This document shows, in pieces, positions 24,774 through 36,249 of a DNA stretch of 64,000 bases. Within the stretch, counting starts at the first letter, position 1. Every line of letters begins with the position of its first letter. Both the position numbers and the translations under genes were made by a program. The stretch spans positions 89,111,892 to 89,175,891 of the forward strand of contig NC_061115.1 of NCBI RefSeq assembly GCF_002878395.1. Direction: 5' to 3'. Origin of the DNA: Capsicum annuum. Its lineage: Eukaryota > Streptophyta > Magnoliopsida > Solanales > Solanaceae. Under the pieces are notes generated by a model. It was given only the letters and a program-made list of their open reading frames with translations, searched no databases and was not told the DNA's origin.

Positions 24774-26629
24774 TATAACACCCCAAGATTCCATCCCGAG
24801 ATGTCACACGGTGCTTATGACCTCGAAGGACCACAAGCTGACCCTTTACTGATACTGTACCTTTACTCTACATAATATCTAAACTAAATGTGAAAACTAG
24901 CCACAAGGTTCAACACATTTATGAATACTCATAATATAGAAAATTGAATACTAATACATCCATTTGAAAAGCCTCTAAACTATCTGAACTATGGATTTGA
25001 TGGGATAGGTACCCAACTAACTCAGTTAACTAAAAATAAACAAAGTCTGAAGAAATAATAGTAAACTGATATTCGTCTTCGAAAGAAGAGGACTCATTGC
25101 TACTGCTGCTAACTGGGAATAAATTACTGAGGATACTCTGGATACTATGGCTCTGAACCTATGGTATTAAATAGAAATTGCATAGCGCAAATGCGTCAGT
25201 ACAGGAATATACCGAGTAAATAGATGAGGTAGGTGAATGCAAGGGCTCATGCATGCACAATATCTAAACTGAATAATCATGAAGATGCCGCATGAGAACA
25301 CATACATGAATGCACAGACCATGAACACAATCATCGCAACTCTAATTACTGAAACTCGGATAGCACTTTACTGTACTCTGAACTCACTACTGACACTGAG
25401 GTACTGAATCACTGAGTCATCTGATACTAATAACTGAAAGTCTAGATGTACTTACATCAAGGACTGAATTCTGAGCTTACTGGTTTCGACTGACAGTCTT
25501 ACTGATCAACTTTTCTAACAGATTATTCCGGAAGTGATTATCAAAGATAAGAACTATGATTATATCTGAATTTGACAACAAAAATACTCAATAGATATTT
25601 GATACTGTGATCAAGCCTGTCTGGTGGCATATCTCTGAATATGTTATCAAATAACTGTATATAAGACCAAGCCTATGTAACGGGATGGTCCATGAATCAA
25701 TGGAACTATCTGAGTTCCTCATAAAGATAGATGACTGTATCTAACAGTCCTGATATCTGAAGATTGATACTATAACTGAGATTAAATCTGAAAATAAAAT
25801 TATAACTGTGGGAAGTAGCTACTTAACCGACCTTCTCCAACCTACCACAGGTGGGGTCTAACCTATAACCCCAGCTGGAAGGGTGTCAATATCATGCGAT
25901 GGGTAAAGACCTCACTCTGGTCAATCCTCTCTGACGGATGACCCTTACCATAAAGTTGACCTTAGGTAATATAATAGTTAAATACTCTCTCTCTGGAGGT
26001 GACAGCCTTTCCTGATGATGACTCCTGTATCCTTTGCTGGCTATATAGTTATGGAGGTCAGGGATTGCTACTAACGGCTTCGGCCTCTATCGCTGATGGG
26101 AAGAGCGGCCATGCCTTCGCTCACTCGATGCTAGTTTCTACTCCTAACTGAAAGACTCTGAACTAAATTCTAAATTGAACACAACTGAACCAAATCTGAA
26201 ACTAATCATGTTTCTCAAAAGATCTGACTGAGTTACGCTGAAATCACTTTATTCTGTATCTAACGGAAATGGTATTTAATCATTGTATCTTATTGATGAT
26301 ATAGATCTTGAATAGATTACTCGAATCTCTACTAAGATTACAATTACATCACTTGAATACTATTAGATCTGAGATGATTACAGGACTGAGGCTAGATTAC
26401 TAGTGATACAAAGATTATAGAGATAACCGAGATTACTAAGCTTGCTTAGGTTCTGCACTTGTCTGAGGATCCAGAGTTCTATAGTTCACTGAGTTCTGAG
26501 AATAATGGCTCTACTGAAATTATCAAAAAACTGACATGGGTTGTAGACACCAGCTCTATTGTCGAGAATAAATACCTCTAGGACTCGATAGCATAAAGTA
26601 AAGCATAACCATTATTGAATAGTCATCAG

Positions 26630-26760
26630 CATAATTATTCATTCATCCTCACAAACATTTGTTCATCATCACAAGCATTCATTCATCATCACAATCATTA
26701 AAGCATTTTCACAATCATTAAAGCATCTTCACAATTATTAAATCATCTTTTTAAGTAATT
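26630..26760 (+). repeat. CAT/TCACAA tandem repeat in the element VI LTR
   Basis: About six imperfect copies of a unit near 20-22 bases (CATCATCACAATCATTAAAG). The same array, slightly shorter, lies at about 32,360-32,480 in the other LTR. Confidence 0.65.
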
Positions 26761-27835
26761 AGGAATCATGTCATATGTTCATTCCCACAATGATTAAGAC
26801 ATCACCTCAAGCTAAGGATCACTAACATCTATTCAGCATCACAGTCGCCAACAGGTTACTTTAACCATCTCAAAATTATAATCATATAATAACGTAGGTA
26901 AAACATGCAACTGGATTGTACTCCATTCAATCAGGTTTTACCTCAACTATTTCATACCTATATCAGTTTTGACATGTGTTTAGGTATCACATTGCTTGGG
27001 AAAACTTTATACTATCATGTCATAACTTAGTTGCTAACCACTTGGCATATATTAAAAACTTAGCATATATCAAGAGCACATAATTAGGGAATTTACAACT
27101 CTCACGTCTCCACTTGTTTACTAAGGTACTTCAACAAAACACAAGACATACATGGGTTCACACTTATTTAAGAACTTCTATACTATTGTGGTAGAATTCA
27201 TTTCCTAAGGCATTTTAACAAACACTTGGCACGCATGGACTAGCTCGTAATTTGGGGTTTCCTATTCCACATACTATAATGGTCCTTATGCTTCACCTAA
27301 GCTCTTTATCAAACCTATAGGGGACATGCTTCGCTTATTCAACCATTTCTACACCCAAAAGTCATGAACACATCACATCGAAAACAACTTTAAGAGGGTG
27401 TATCAAAAACATCACATGAATTCCACATACTACGGTCAAAGTTCATAAATTTTGTAGACAAACATGAATCAAAACTCAACATCAGCTGGAACATCAATTT
27501 CAACTCACATAAATTATTAACAACTCATAAACATAAAATCCTTGTATTTTAGAAAAATGGTACATGAGCTTCTTGGATGAAAGGGACCTAAGAATCAACA
27601 TCTACATACCTTAATCTTTGAAATTGGATGAATTCTAATGCTTGAGACTCTATCCGCACTTGTAATAAATGATTCTCAAAGCCTATACTATGAGGAACTT
27701 GATTCTTTAAGAGATCTTGAATAATTTATGGATGATTTTTGGAAGATTAGGGTTCTTGAATAAAACCCTAGATATTTTCTCTTAAGGGAATTGGAAGTGT
27801 AAATGATAAAATTAGGGTTTGAATGGGGTTCCTCA

Positions 27836-27843
27836 TATTTATA
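27836..27843 (-). promoter_or_regulatory. TATA box of the element VI LTR (left)
   Basis: The minus strand reads CTCTATAAATATGAGG. It is conserved at 33,556-33,563 in the right LTR. It lies about 70 bases downstream of the hairpin module, and telo-box sequences (AAACCCTAAT, CTAGGGTTTTA) follow within 80 bases. Confidence 0.6.
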
Positions 27844-27911
27844 GAGACCTCTAAAATATACAAAAAGACCAAATTAACCTTGCAAAAATGTCCTTAAATT
27901 GATAGAAAAAA

Positions 27912-28145
27912 TAGTGACGACATCTGTGATAACCCGTTAAGCTGGTGATAAGTCGTCATAAAATGTCGTCACAAAAGGGTGAAATTTTAATTTTCTGGTT
28001 AAGGTTGACGACATTGGTGATAGGCCGTCACGGGCATGATGGCTTATCACAAAATGTCGTCACTGTGGGTATAAATCTTCCCAAGGATGACGAGATTAGT
28101 GATTGCTCATCACACTCGTGACAGCTTATCACGATGTCATCACTC
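27912..28145. repeat. Array of three hairpins in the element VI LTR (left)
   Basis: Three consecutive imperfect palindromes share the words GTGATA and CGTCA. The best is 28,006-28,062: TGACGACAT pairs exactly with ATGTCGTCA, GTGATA with TATCAC, and GCCGTCA with TGATGGC except for one C-to-T change. Arms total about 25 bases around a 6-base loop. Confidence 0.85.
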
Positions 28146-28528
28146 AATTTCCCAGCCTGACATGCTGGAGTAAAATGGGCATAACTCCTTGCTCCGATAT
28201 TAATTTTTACCGAAATTGGTATCGTTGGAAAGATAATTAAATTTTTTTTCACTTAATATATAGTAAGTCCTATAATTAGATATATACTAGGAGTTATGGT
28301 TGATTGAAGTTGACCCAAGTTTTGATGCTCAATAAAACTTGAACGATAGGAAAGCTTTCAACTCGTCCCTGAGTTAGGGTACCTCTATGATCTTAATTCA
28401 TGATAAAATAGATTCCCAAACTACATAATTGATTGACATACTAAATTTACCTAGGATTATAGTATTTTTGAACATCTATGCATATGAACGACGGATTTCC
28501 ATTCTGGTTCAAAATGTGGGGTATTACA

Positions 28529-29160
28529 TTATCTGCCACTTGGAATCATTCATCCTCGAATGTTACTTGATAAGTTATGAGTACTGATTAACTGAACTTA
28601 CATAAGGGACGTGAATATCTATAACATGACTATGCAACTGGAACTACTAATATATAGAGTTATCGCACTAGGAATGCATATCTGATGCATGGAATACTCG
28701 ACTGAATCTACTCATAGTTGAATTCTCATAACACTCATGCATATCTGATGCATGGACTCATAACTGGGCTGATCTCAATAATTCATGACTGGTCACACAC
28801 TGACAAGCTGAACTCATTTCTACTAAATGTGCATATCTAATGTATGAATGTTCGGATAAGCTGACTTTTGAAAGCAAGACTTGACAATGCAATAACGACT
28901 GATGCTAACTTTATAAAGAAAATCGGAACATGCATCGGGATGAATCTAATGGCATGGAACACCATAATACTATTGGGTATCTCCCCCTTGGGACTCTATG
29001 TCCCTGTAAACACACTTCACTAAAATACTGGGGTGGTGCGCAGGGCACCTACAAACTGGGTGATGATTGACCTATCAAGATCTGAAACTCATGCATGACT
29101 CATGCTAACATATAATCTCAAAATGGGAGCAAAGGATCTATCGATGCATGTCATAAAGAA
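28529..29160 (-). other. Internal 3' region of element VI; no pol
   Basis: The minus strand ends in CATTCGAGGATGAATGATTC and then AAGTGGCAGATAA before the LTR, the decayed polypurine region typical of chromoviruses. The remaining 600 bases hold no protease, RT or integrase that I can recognise. Confidence 0.6.
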
Positions 29161-29164
29161 AAAG

Positions 29165-30300
29165 GGCTCATAACATATCAAGGTCTATTTTAGGGAATCC
29201 TTCTCGATCAAGGCGAGCATGAAGCGCATGGAGTCTACACCTTTGAGTCAGCACTATACATTCTCTCCTTTTATGTCCTGGCTTACCACACCTAAAGCAC
29301 ATATCACTACCAGCTCTACACACACCTTGGTGGCACCTTCCATACTCTCCCCAATGCAGATGGGTACGAACTCCACTAGCACTACTTTGGCTTTGGAGCT
29401 TTGCACTCTCTCAAATTTGACACCCCCGAACATAGGTACGGATACACTAGTTGAAGATGGAGCTGGGACTAAAAATATGTGACCATACTAAGAACTACTA
29501 CCACCTTGAGACCTTAACTGCGAGAAACCATGACTACCTATCTTGGCTCTCTTAGTCACTCTCTCTCTTTTCTTTATCTTATCTGTCTCAATCTGCTGTG
29601 TATGCATTATTATCCTAGAAAGGTCCATATCTCTATTGAGCATAGAAGCTCTATAATCTTTCAACACATAACTCGATACCCTAGACAAAAGCTTACTCAT
29701 ACTCACTCTAGGGTCAGCTACCAAGTCGGGAGCATACTTAACTAATTGGTTAAACTTAAGACAATACTCTTTCACGATCATAGAACCTTGCCTTAGGTGT
29801 ATTAACTCTTCTACCTTAGTGTATATCATCTCTAGTAAGAAAAACCAATCTGGAAAGGCACTCTAAAACTTTGGCCAAGTCATGGGAGCTGCATTCTTCC
29901 CTCTACTCCTCTCCCATATCACTACCAAATCGTTAGCAATATCTTTCAGCCTATAAAATGCTAAGTCAACACTTTTCTCCTAAAAAACATACATAATCTA
30001 GGTGATCTTCTTCATCTCCTTTAGATATAGCTACGGATCCTCACTTACTACTGACCCAAAGAATTCTGGCAGATTAATTTTCAGGAAATTTCTAACCCTG
30101 GCAGTGACAGAATTCCTATCTTTTTGAGGTGGGGCGGTAGCCTGACAGTTCCCCTGAACATTAGTCAGAGTTTGGGTTGGTGCCTGAAAAGCAGCCCAAA
30201 ACTCTACATATGACACACTCTCATTCTCAAGGTCTACTGGCTATGGGGGCTGATCATCCACCCCATGCACAAAATCTCTATGAGAAGGTATACTCTTTAA
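29165..30300 (-). pseudogene. gag of element VI
   Basis: Pieces in order are 30,031-30,216 (N-terminal, VRNFLKINLPEFFGS), a broken middle (ERSRGKNAAPMTW), 29,488-29,829 (113 codons: LIHLRQGSMIVKEYCLKFNQ, then DMDLSRIIMHTQQIE), and a complete CCHC zinc knuckle at 29,257-29,298 reading CFRCGKPGHKRREC. This is the Tekay/Del gag pattern. A few stops and frameshifts interrupt it. The plus-strand ORF at 29,219-29,482 is a shadow. Confidence 0.8.
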
Positions 30301-30498
30301 TTGCAAGAAAGAAGTGGATTAGACTAAGAACCAACTTGGGCTTATGCTTACTTACATGAAATGATCACTAAAAGAAGGGTAACTGCACTTAAGAACATCC
30401 TATAGCCTCTTATACATAAATGTGGCATGCTACACACCCATGCACAAGACTCTACTAGAAGCAGCTTTTCAGACTCCGAAGGACACTTTTGAACCTTA

Positions 30499-30513
30499 GG
30501 CTCAGATACCTAG
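30499..30513 (-). other. Primer binding site of element VI
   Basis: The minus strand reads TAGGTATCTGAGCC next to the right LTR. It matches TGGTATCAGAGCC, the initiator tRNA-Met type, at most positions and fixes the minus orientation. Confidence 0.7.
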
Positions 30514-30516
30514 TTT

Positions 30517-33500
30517 TGTAAAGCAACGAGATTCTATCCCGAGACGTCACACGATGCTTATGACCCCGAAGGACCACAAGCTAACCCTTAACTAATATCT
30601 GTACCTGTACACTGCACATATAAAAAATAAATGTGGAAACTAGACACAAGGTTCAATACATCTACGAATACTCATAATATAGAAAACTAAATGCTAATAC
30701 ATCCATCTAAAAAACCACTAAATTGTCTGAAATGTGGAGTTGATGGGATAGGTCTCCAACTAACTCCGTTAACTGAAAATAAACAAAGTATGAAGTAATA
30801 ATAGTAAATTGAGATTCGTCCTCAAAAGAAGAGGACTCACTACTACTGTTGCTAACTGGGACTGAACTACTAAGGATACTTTAGATACTGTGCCTTTGAA
30901 CCTATGGTGTTAAATAAAACAACATAGCAAAAATAAGTCAGTATAAGAATATACCGAGTATGTAGACGAAGTAGGCTAATTCAAAGGCTCATGCATGCAA
31001 AATATCTAAAATGAATAATTATGAAGAAGCGGCATGAGAACACATACATGAATGCACAGACTATGAACACAATTATCATAACTCTAGATACTGAAACTCG
31101 GATACTACTTTACTGTACACTAAACTCACTACTGACATTGAGGTACTGAATCACTTACTCATCTGATACTGATAACTAAAAGTCTGGATGTACTTACATC
31201 AAGGACTGAATTTTGAGCATAATGCTTTCGACTGATAGGATTAGAGATCAACTTTTTTGATAGATTATTCCTAAAGCGATTATAAAAGATAGGAAGTATG
31301 ATTATATCTGAATCGGACAACAAAAATACTCAATAGAAATCTGATGCTGTGATCAAGCCTATCTGGTGGCATATCTCTGAATATGATATCAATAACTGTA
31401 TATGAGACCAATCCTATCTGATGGGATAGTCCATGAATCAATGAAACTATCTGAGTTCCTCAGAAAGATAGATGATTGTATCTAGCAGTCCTGATTTTTG
31501 AAGATTGATAATAAAAATGAGATTGAATCTAAAACTGAAAAGGCAACTATGGGAAGTATCTACTTAATCGACATGCCTCAACCTACCACAGGTGGGGTCC
31601 AACCTGTAACCCTAGATATAAGGGTGTCAATACCGTTCAATGGCTAAAGACCTCTCTCTGGTCAATTCTCTCTGATGGATGACCTTTACCAGGAACTTGA
31701 CCTAAGGCAATATAATAGTCCAATACTCTTTCTCTTTGGAGGTGACAGTCTTTCCTAATAGTGACTCCTATATCCTGCACTGGCTACACAGTTCTGGAGG
31801 TCAGGGATTGCTACTAACGACTCCAGCCTCAATTACTGATGGGAAGAACTGCCATCCCTTTCCTCGCTCGATGCTAATTTCTACTCCTAACTGAGAGAAT
31901 TTGAACTAAATTCTCAGTTGAACACAATTGAACTGAATCTAATACTGATCATGTTTCTCAAAAGATCTAACTGAGTTACGCTAAAATCACTTAATTCTAT
32001 ATCTAATAAAAATAGTATTAAATTATGGTATATAACTCATGATATAGAGCTTGAATAGATTTCTCGAATTGCTTATGATATTAGAATTGAATCACTTTAT
32101 TACTATTAGATCTGAGTTGATTACATGAATGAGGCTAGATTACTAGCGATACAGAGAGTACAGAGATAACTGAGATTACTGAGCTTTCTTAAGTTCTACA
32201 CTTGTCTGAGGATACAGAGTTCTATAGTTCATTGAGTTTTGAGAATCATGGCTCGACTGAAATTATTGAGCAACTGACATGGGCTCTAGACAACAACTCT
32301 ATTGTCTGGTTTAAATACCACCAGGACTCGATAGCATAAAAGTAAAGCATAATCATTCTTAACTAGTCATTACCATAATCATTCATTAATCATCACAATT
32401 ATTCATTCATCATCACAAGTATTCATTCATCATCACAATCACTAAAGCATATTCACAATCATTAAAGCATCTCTTCAAGTAATTAGGAATCATATCATAT
32501 GCTCATTCCCACAATTATTAAGACATCCCCTTAAGCATTTAAGGATGACAAACGTCTAATCATTATCACAGTCTCCAAGGGGTCACTTTAAGCAGCTCAG
32601 ATTCATAATCATATAATAACATAGGGGAAATAGGCTACTAGATCGTACTTCATTCAACTAGGTTTTACCTCAACTATTTCATACCTATATCAATCTTGAG
32701 ATGTGTTGGGATATCACATGGATTAGGGAAACTTAATACTATCATGTCATAACTTAGTTGCTAACCACTTGGCACGTATTAAAAACTTAGCATATATCTA
32801 GAGCACATAATTGGGGAATTTACTACTCTTACATCTCCACTTGTCCACTAAGGTCCTTCAACAAAACACTAGAGATGCACGGGTTCACACTTAATTGGAA
32901 ATTTCCATACTATTGTAGCATAATTCATTTGCTAAGGCATCTTATCAAACACTTGGCATGCAAGGTCTAGCTCACAATTTGGGGATTCCTATTCAACATA
33001 CTCTAATGGCCCTTATGCTTCACCTAAGCTCTTTATTAAACCTATGGAGGAAATGCTTTGCTTATTCAACTATTTCTACACCCAAAAGTCATGAACACGT
33101 CACATAGAAAACAACTTCAAGAGGGTCTATCACAAACATCACAAGAATTCCACATACTAAGGTCAAAGCCCATAAATTTTGTAGACAAACAAGAATCAAA
33201 ACTCAACAACAGCTGGAACATCAATTTCAACTCACATAAATCATTAACAAATTATAAACATAAAATTCTTGAATTTTAGAAAAAGGGTACTTGAGCTTCT
33301 TGGATAAAAGGGATCTAAAAATCAACATCAGCATACCTTACTATTTTAAATTGGATGAATTATTATGCTTGAGACTCTATCTGCACTTGTAATAAATGAT
33401 TCTCGAAGCCCACACTATGAGGAACTTAATTCTTGAAGAAATCTTGAAGAATTTATGGATGATTTTCGGAAGATTAGGATTCTTGAATAAAACCTTAGAT

Positions 33501-34252
33501 ATTTTCTCGTAAGGAAGAGTAAATGATGAAATTAGGGTTTGGATGGGGTTCCTCATATTTATAGAGACCTCCAAAAGATGAGAAAAGATCAAAATATCCT
33601 TGCAAAAACGTCCTTAAATTGTTGAAAAAAAAGTAACTGACGACATCCGTGGCAAGCTATCAAGCTAGTGATAAGTCGTCATGATATGTCACCATAAAAG
33701 GGTGAAATTTTGATTTTCTGGTTAAGGTTGACGACATTGGTGACAGGCCATCATATTCGTGATGGCTTATCATAAAAAGTCGTCACTGGGTGTTGAAATC
33801 TGCCCAGGGATGATGACATTGGTGATAGGTCGTCACGTTCGAGACATCTTATGACGAATGTCGTCACTCAATTTCCCAGCCTGACATGCTTGAGTAAAAT
33901 GGGCATAACTCCTTAATTCGTTATCATTTTTTGACAAAATTAGTATAGTTGGAAAGATAATTCAAAGATATTTCATTTTATATATTGTAGGTTTTCTAAT
34001 TAGATATTTACAATAATTTATGGTCTATTGAAGTTGACCTAAGTTTTGATCCTCACTAAAACTTGAACGATAGGAAAGCTTTCAAATCATCCTTGAGTTA
34101 GGGGACCTCTATGATATTAATTTATGCTAAAATAGATTCCCACACTAAATAATTGATTAAAACATTAAATTTACATAGTATTCAACGCTTTTGGAACACC
34201 TACACATATGAATGATGGATTTCCCTTTTAGTCCAAAATGAGGGGTATTACA
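30517..34252 (-). repeat. 5' LTR of element VI (right copy)
   Basis: Starts TGTAAAGCAACGAG and ends GGGGTATTACA on the plus strand; the partner of 24,774-28,528. It holds the second copy of the hairpin array, the TATA box at 33,556-33,563 and the CAT-rich tandem repeat. Confidence 0.9.
33637..33868. repeat. Array of three hairpins in the element VI LTR (right)
   Basis: Corresponds to 27,912-28,145. The middle unit (33,729-33,785) keeps TGACGACATTGGTGACAGGC paired against GATGGCTTATCA and a GTCGTCA end, with more mismatches than the left copy. Confidence 0.8.
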
Positions 34253-34545
34253 TGCATGGTAGGTAGTGATGCTTATTTTGTGTGTAGAAAGATAGGTCAT
34301 AGAATTAGGTATTTCACAATGGTATCAAAGAGGGGTAATGATCTTATTCAACAAGGTTAGGATAACTTCTCAATAACTCCAGCAGGGTAGAAACTCTAGC
34401 ACCACTGATGGATATTATCAAAATTAACTTTATCCCTTCTGACTCGATAGGATCTGAAGGGTTCTCTTAACTTGATTACAGGTACGTTGTGAGTCTTTAA
34501 CCTTTATTTTTATACATTATTATAGCTCATACTTTACTTTTCTTT
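34253..34545 (+). pseudogene. End of gag and start of protease of element II', truncated
   Basis: It begins with the second TGCAT and continues the II' zinc-knuckle region (GSDAYFVCRKIGHRIRYF), aligned with element II at 8,500-8,560. It then follows II's protease entry (GTACGTTGTGAGTCTT against GTACATTGTGAGTCTT at 8,747). Similarity stops near 34,545, well before RT. No further part of II' is visible. Confidence 0.7.
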
Positions 34546-36240
34546 GTTAAATTAGATATGTCATTACCTTGTAAACAGACACCCTATCACAACAATCGTT
34601 CAACTACCTAAATAAGCAATAATCAAACTACTACCCCTTTAACCTCACAATAAATAAGTCCCATCCCACTCAGTATATGAAATAATAATATCAAACATGG
34701 GGACCTTGTCAAATCTATCACTCTCTTAATAAAGTAATGTTGTGTAAGATACCATAAGTTTGCCATTATTCTATATATTCCAACATTTGGATAGTCGAGT
34801 TAGGATCACTATAGGTCTTTCTTAGGATGTTAACATAGGCTTGGGGATAGTCGGGATAATTTTTTGGTTTAGTTACTTACTCCTCCTCAGTGCTACACAG
34901 ATTTTGGCTCCTCTTAATTATCTCCTTTTGCTTCCTACCTTTTATTGTATTTACTTTTCTTTTAAGTTCGAATATGGTATCTTTTTCAGCTCAAATTCTT
35001 ATTTATTATACATATCCCTATTTTGTTCAAATCACTTCTCATCTCATAGTAGTATTTAGCTATGCACCCCAATAATAGCCACTCTTAACTTAGGTAATCT
35101 TCCTTAGTTGAGGTACACAGTGTGCTAGGAGGGACCAGGGACAAAATAGGTTCATTGGATTATAAATGGGAAGGTGACTAGTGTTAGAGAAAAAATAATG
35201 ATCAATTTAAGGCTCAAATTATTGGGAACAAGGGATAATTATTTTATTTAACTGGCTTTTTAGGCTAAAGTGGACAAATTCAAACATGGCCTATGATCGG
35301 TTGCTAACCTCCTACCTTATAGCTTGTTATGTGACTAACCAGGAAAGTTCCATATAGCACAACACATGCCAAGTAAGTAAATGCCTTTCTCACTCACAGA
35401 TCGGGGGCTTTTATCTATACTTCTACCTATTTAGTTTATGTTATATCAACCATAATATCTTATCACATATTTTAATGCCATGTCTTGATCCTAAATTTGT
35501 TATATATCAGTATATGCACACACTACATCATAAATTAGAGGGGTATTATTTTAATTCTCATACAAAAATAGGTAGGTAGGGGTATATAAATTAGGTTGCA
35601 CCAAGTTTATTTATTTTACTCTGAGTTACACAATCACAACACAACATAAGAGAACAATACAAACACAAACATAAAACCTAAATACATCTGTTCTAACTAA
35701 GATAAATCTACCTTAAGAAAAGAAACACACGAATAAAAACCTCACACATCCCCAGCCAAATTAAAGACGATGCAATTTCCCCCCTGTATAGTTAAAATAT
35801 CTAATCAATGAAGTGAAGACATAAATTTAAGCCAAAGGCACAAAATTATAATGTCTCAGTAAGATAGGACTTCAAATTAGATCCACCTTCAATAATCATG
35901 GCCGTAGTGATGGCTATGTTGCTTAAATAAACATTGGTAATGACTGTGGCTGGAGCACTAAATCATGAAGGAACCTTAGAAGGCAATACTATATTATAGA
36001 CCATAACATTAGTCAGCCCCTCACTCATTCGATAGTTATCCCCTCACTCTTCTATATCATGGAACTCAATCAAGTGGTCTAATGATGACTATAGGCTATC
36101 TACCCAAGTTGGATGCATCTTATCTCTCTCTTACCTACTCTATTTTCTATTACATTCATGCTTACCGCCTTATTTTATAGTTTTTTTCTCTTTACTTTAC
36201 ATGCCCCAAATATATGGCACATCTTTAATGTGTATTTCCT
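34546..36240 (-). other. 3' untranslated region of element IV
   Basis: The minus strand matches the element V 3' region (51,540-52,260) in order. Shared phrases include ACCTATTTTGTCCCTGGTCC, a GGGTGCATA phrase, and CCTAACTCGACTATCCAAAT against CCTAACTTGACTATCTGAAT. About 170 bases of 3' UTR and the whole 3' LTR present in V are missing at 34,546. The plus-strand ORFs at 34,841-35,075 are chance readings. Confidence 0.65.
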
Positions 36241-36249
36241 TAATAATAG

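Larger units (their letters stand above)
24774..28528 (-). repeat. 3' LTR of element VI (left copy)
   Basis: Plus-strand ends are TATAACACCCC (probably TGTAACACCCC with one change) and GGGGTATTACA. It aligns end to end with 30,517-34,252, with about one difference in eight in a stretch compared by eye. The minus-strand TATA box is at 27,836-27,843. A CAT-rich tandem repeat lies at 26,630-26,760. Confidence 0.9.
24774..34252 (-). mobile_element. Element VI: gag-only Ty3/gypsy element with 3.7-kb LTRs
   Basis: Two LTRs (24,774-28,528 and 30,517-34,252) flank only 1,988 internal bases. TSD TGCAT is present on both sides. On the minus strand the internal region has a PBS next to the right LTR, gag with an intact zinc knuckle, and a polypurine-like tract next to the left LTR. 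Protease, RT, RNase H and integrase are missing, so the element would need another element's enzymes to move. The gag wording places it with Tekay/Del chromoviruses. Confidence 0.85.

Noticed and set aside
29219..29482. Plus-strand Ser/Thr-rich ORF
   Set aside because: The complement of the element VI gag zinc-knuckle region, where the minus strand gives an exact CCHC motif.
34841..35075. Two overlapping plus-strand ORFs reading like a small membrane protein
   Set aside because: The region aligns on the minus strand with the non-coding 3' region of element V. The hydrophobicity comes from T-rich sequence.
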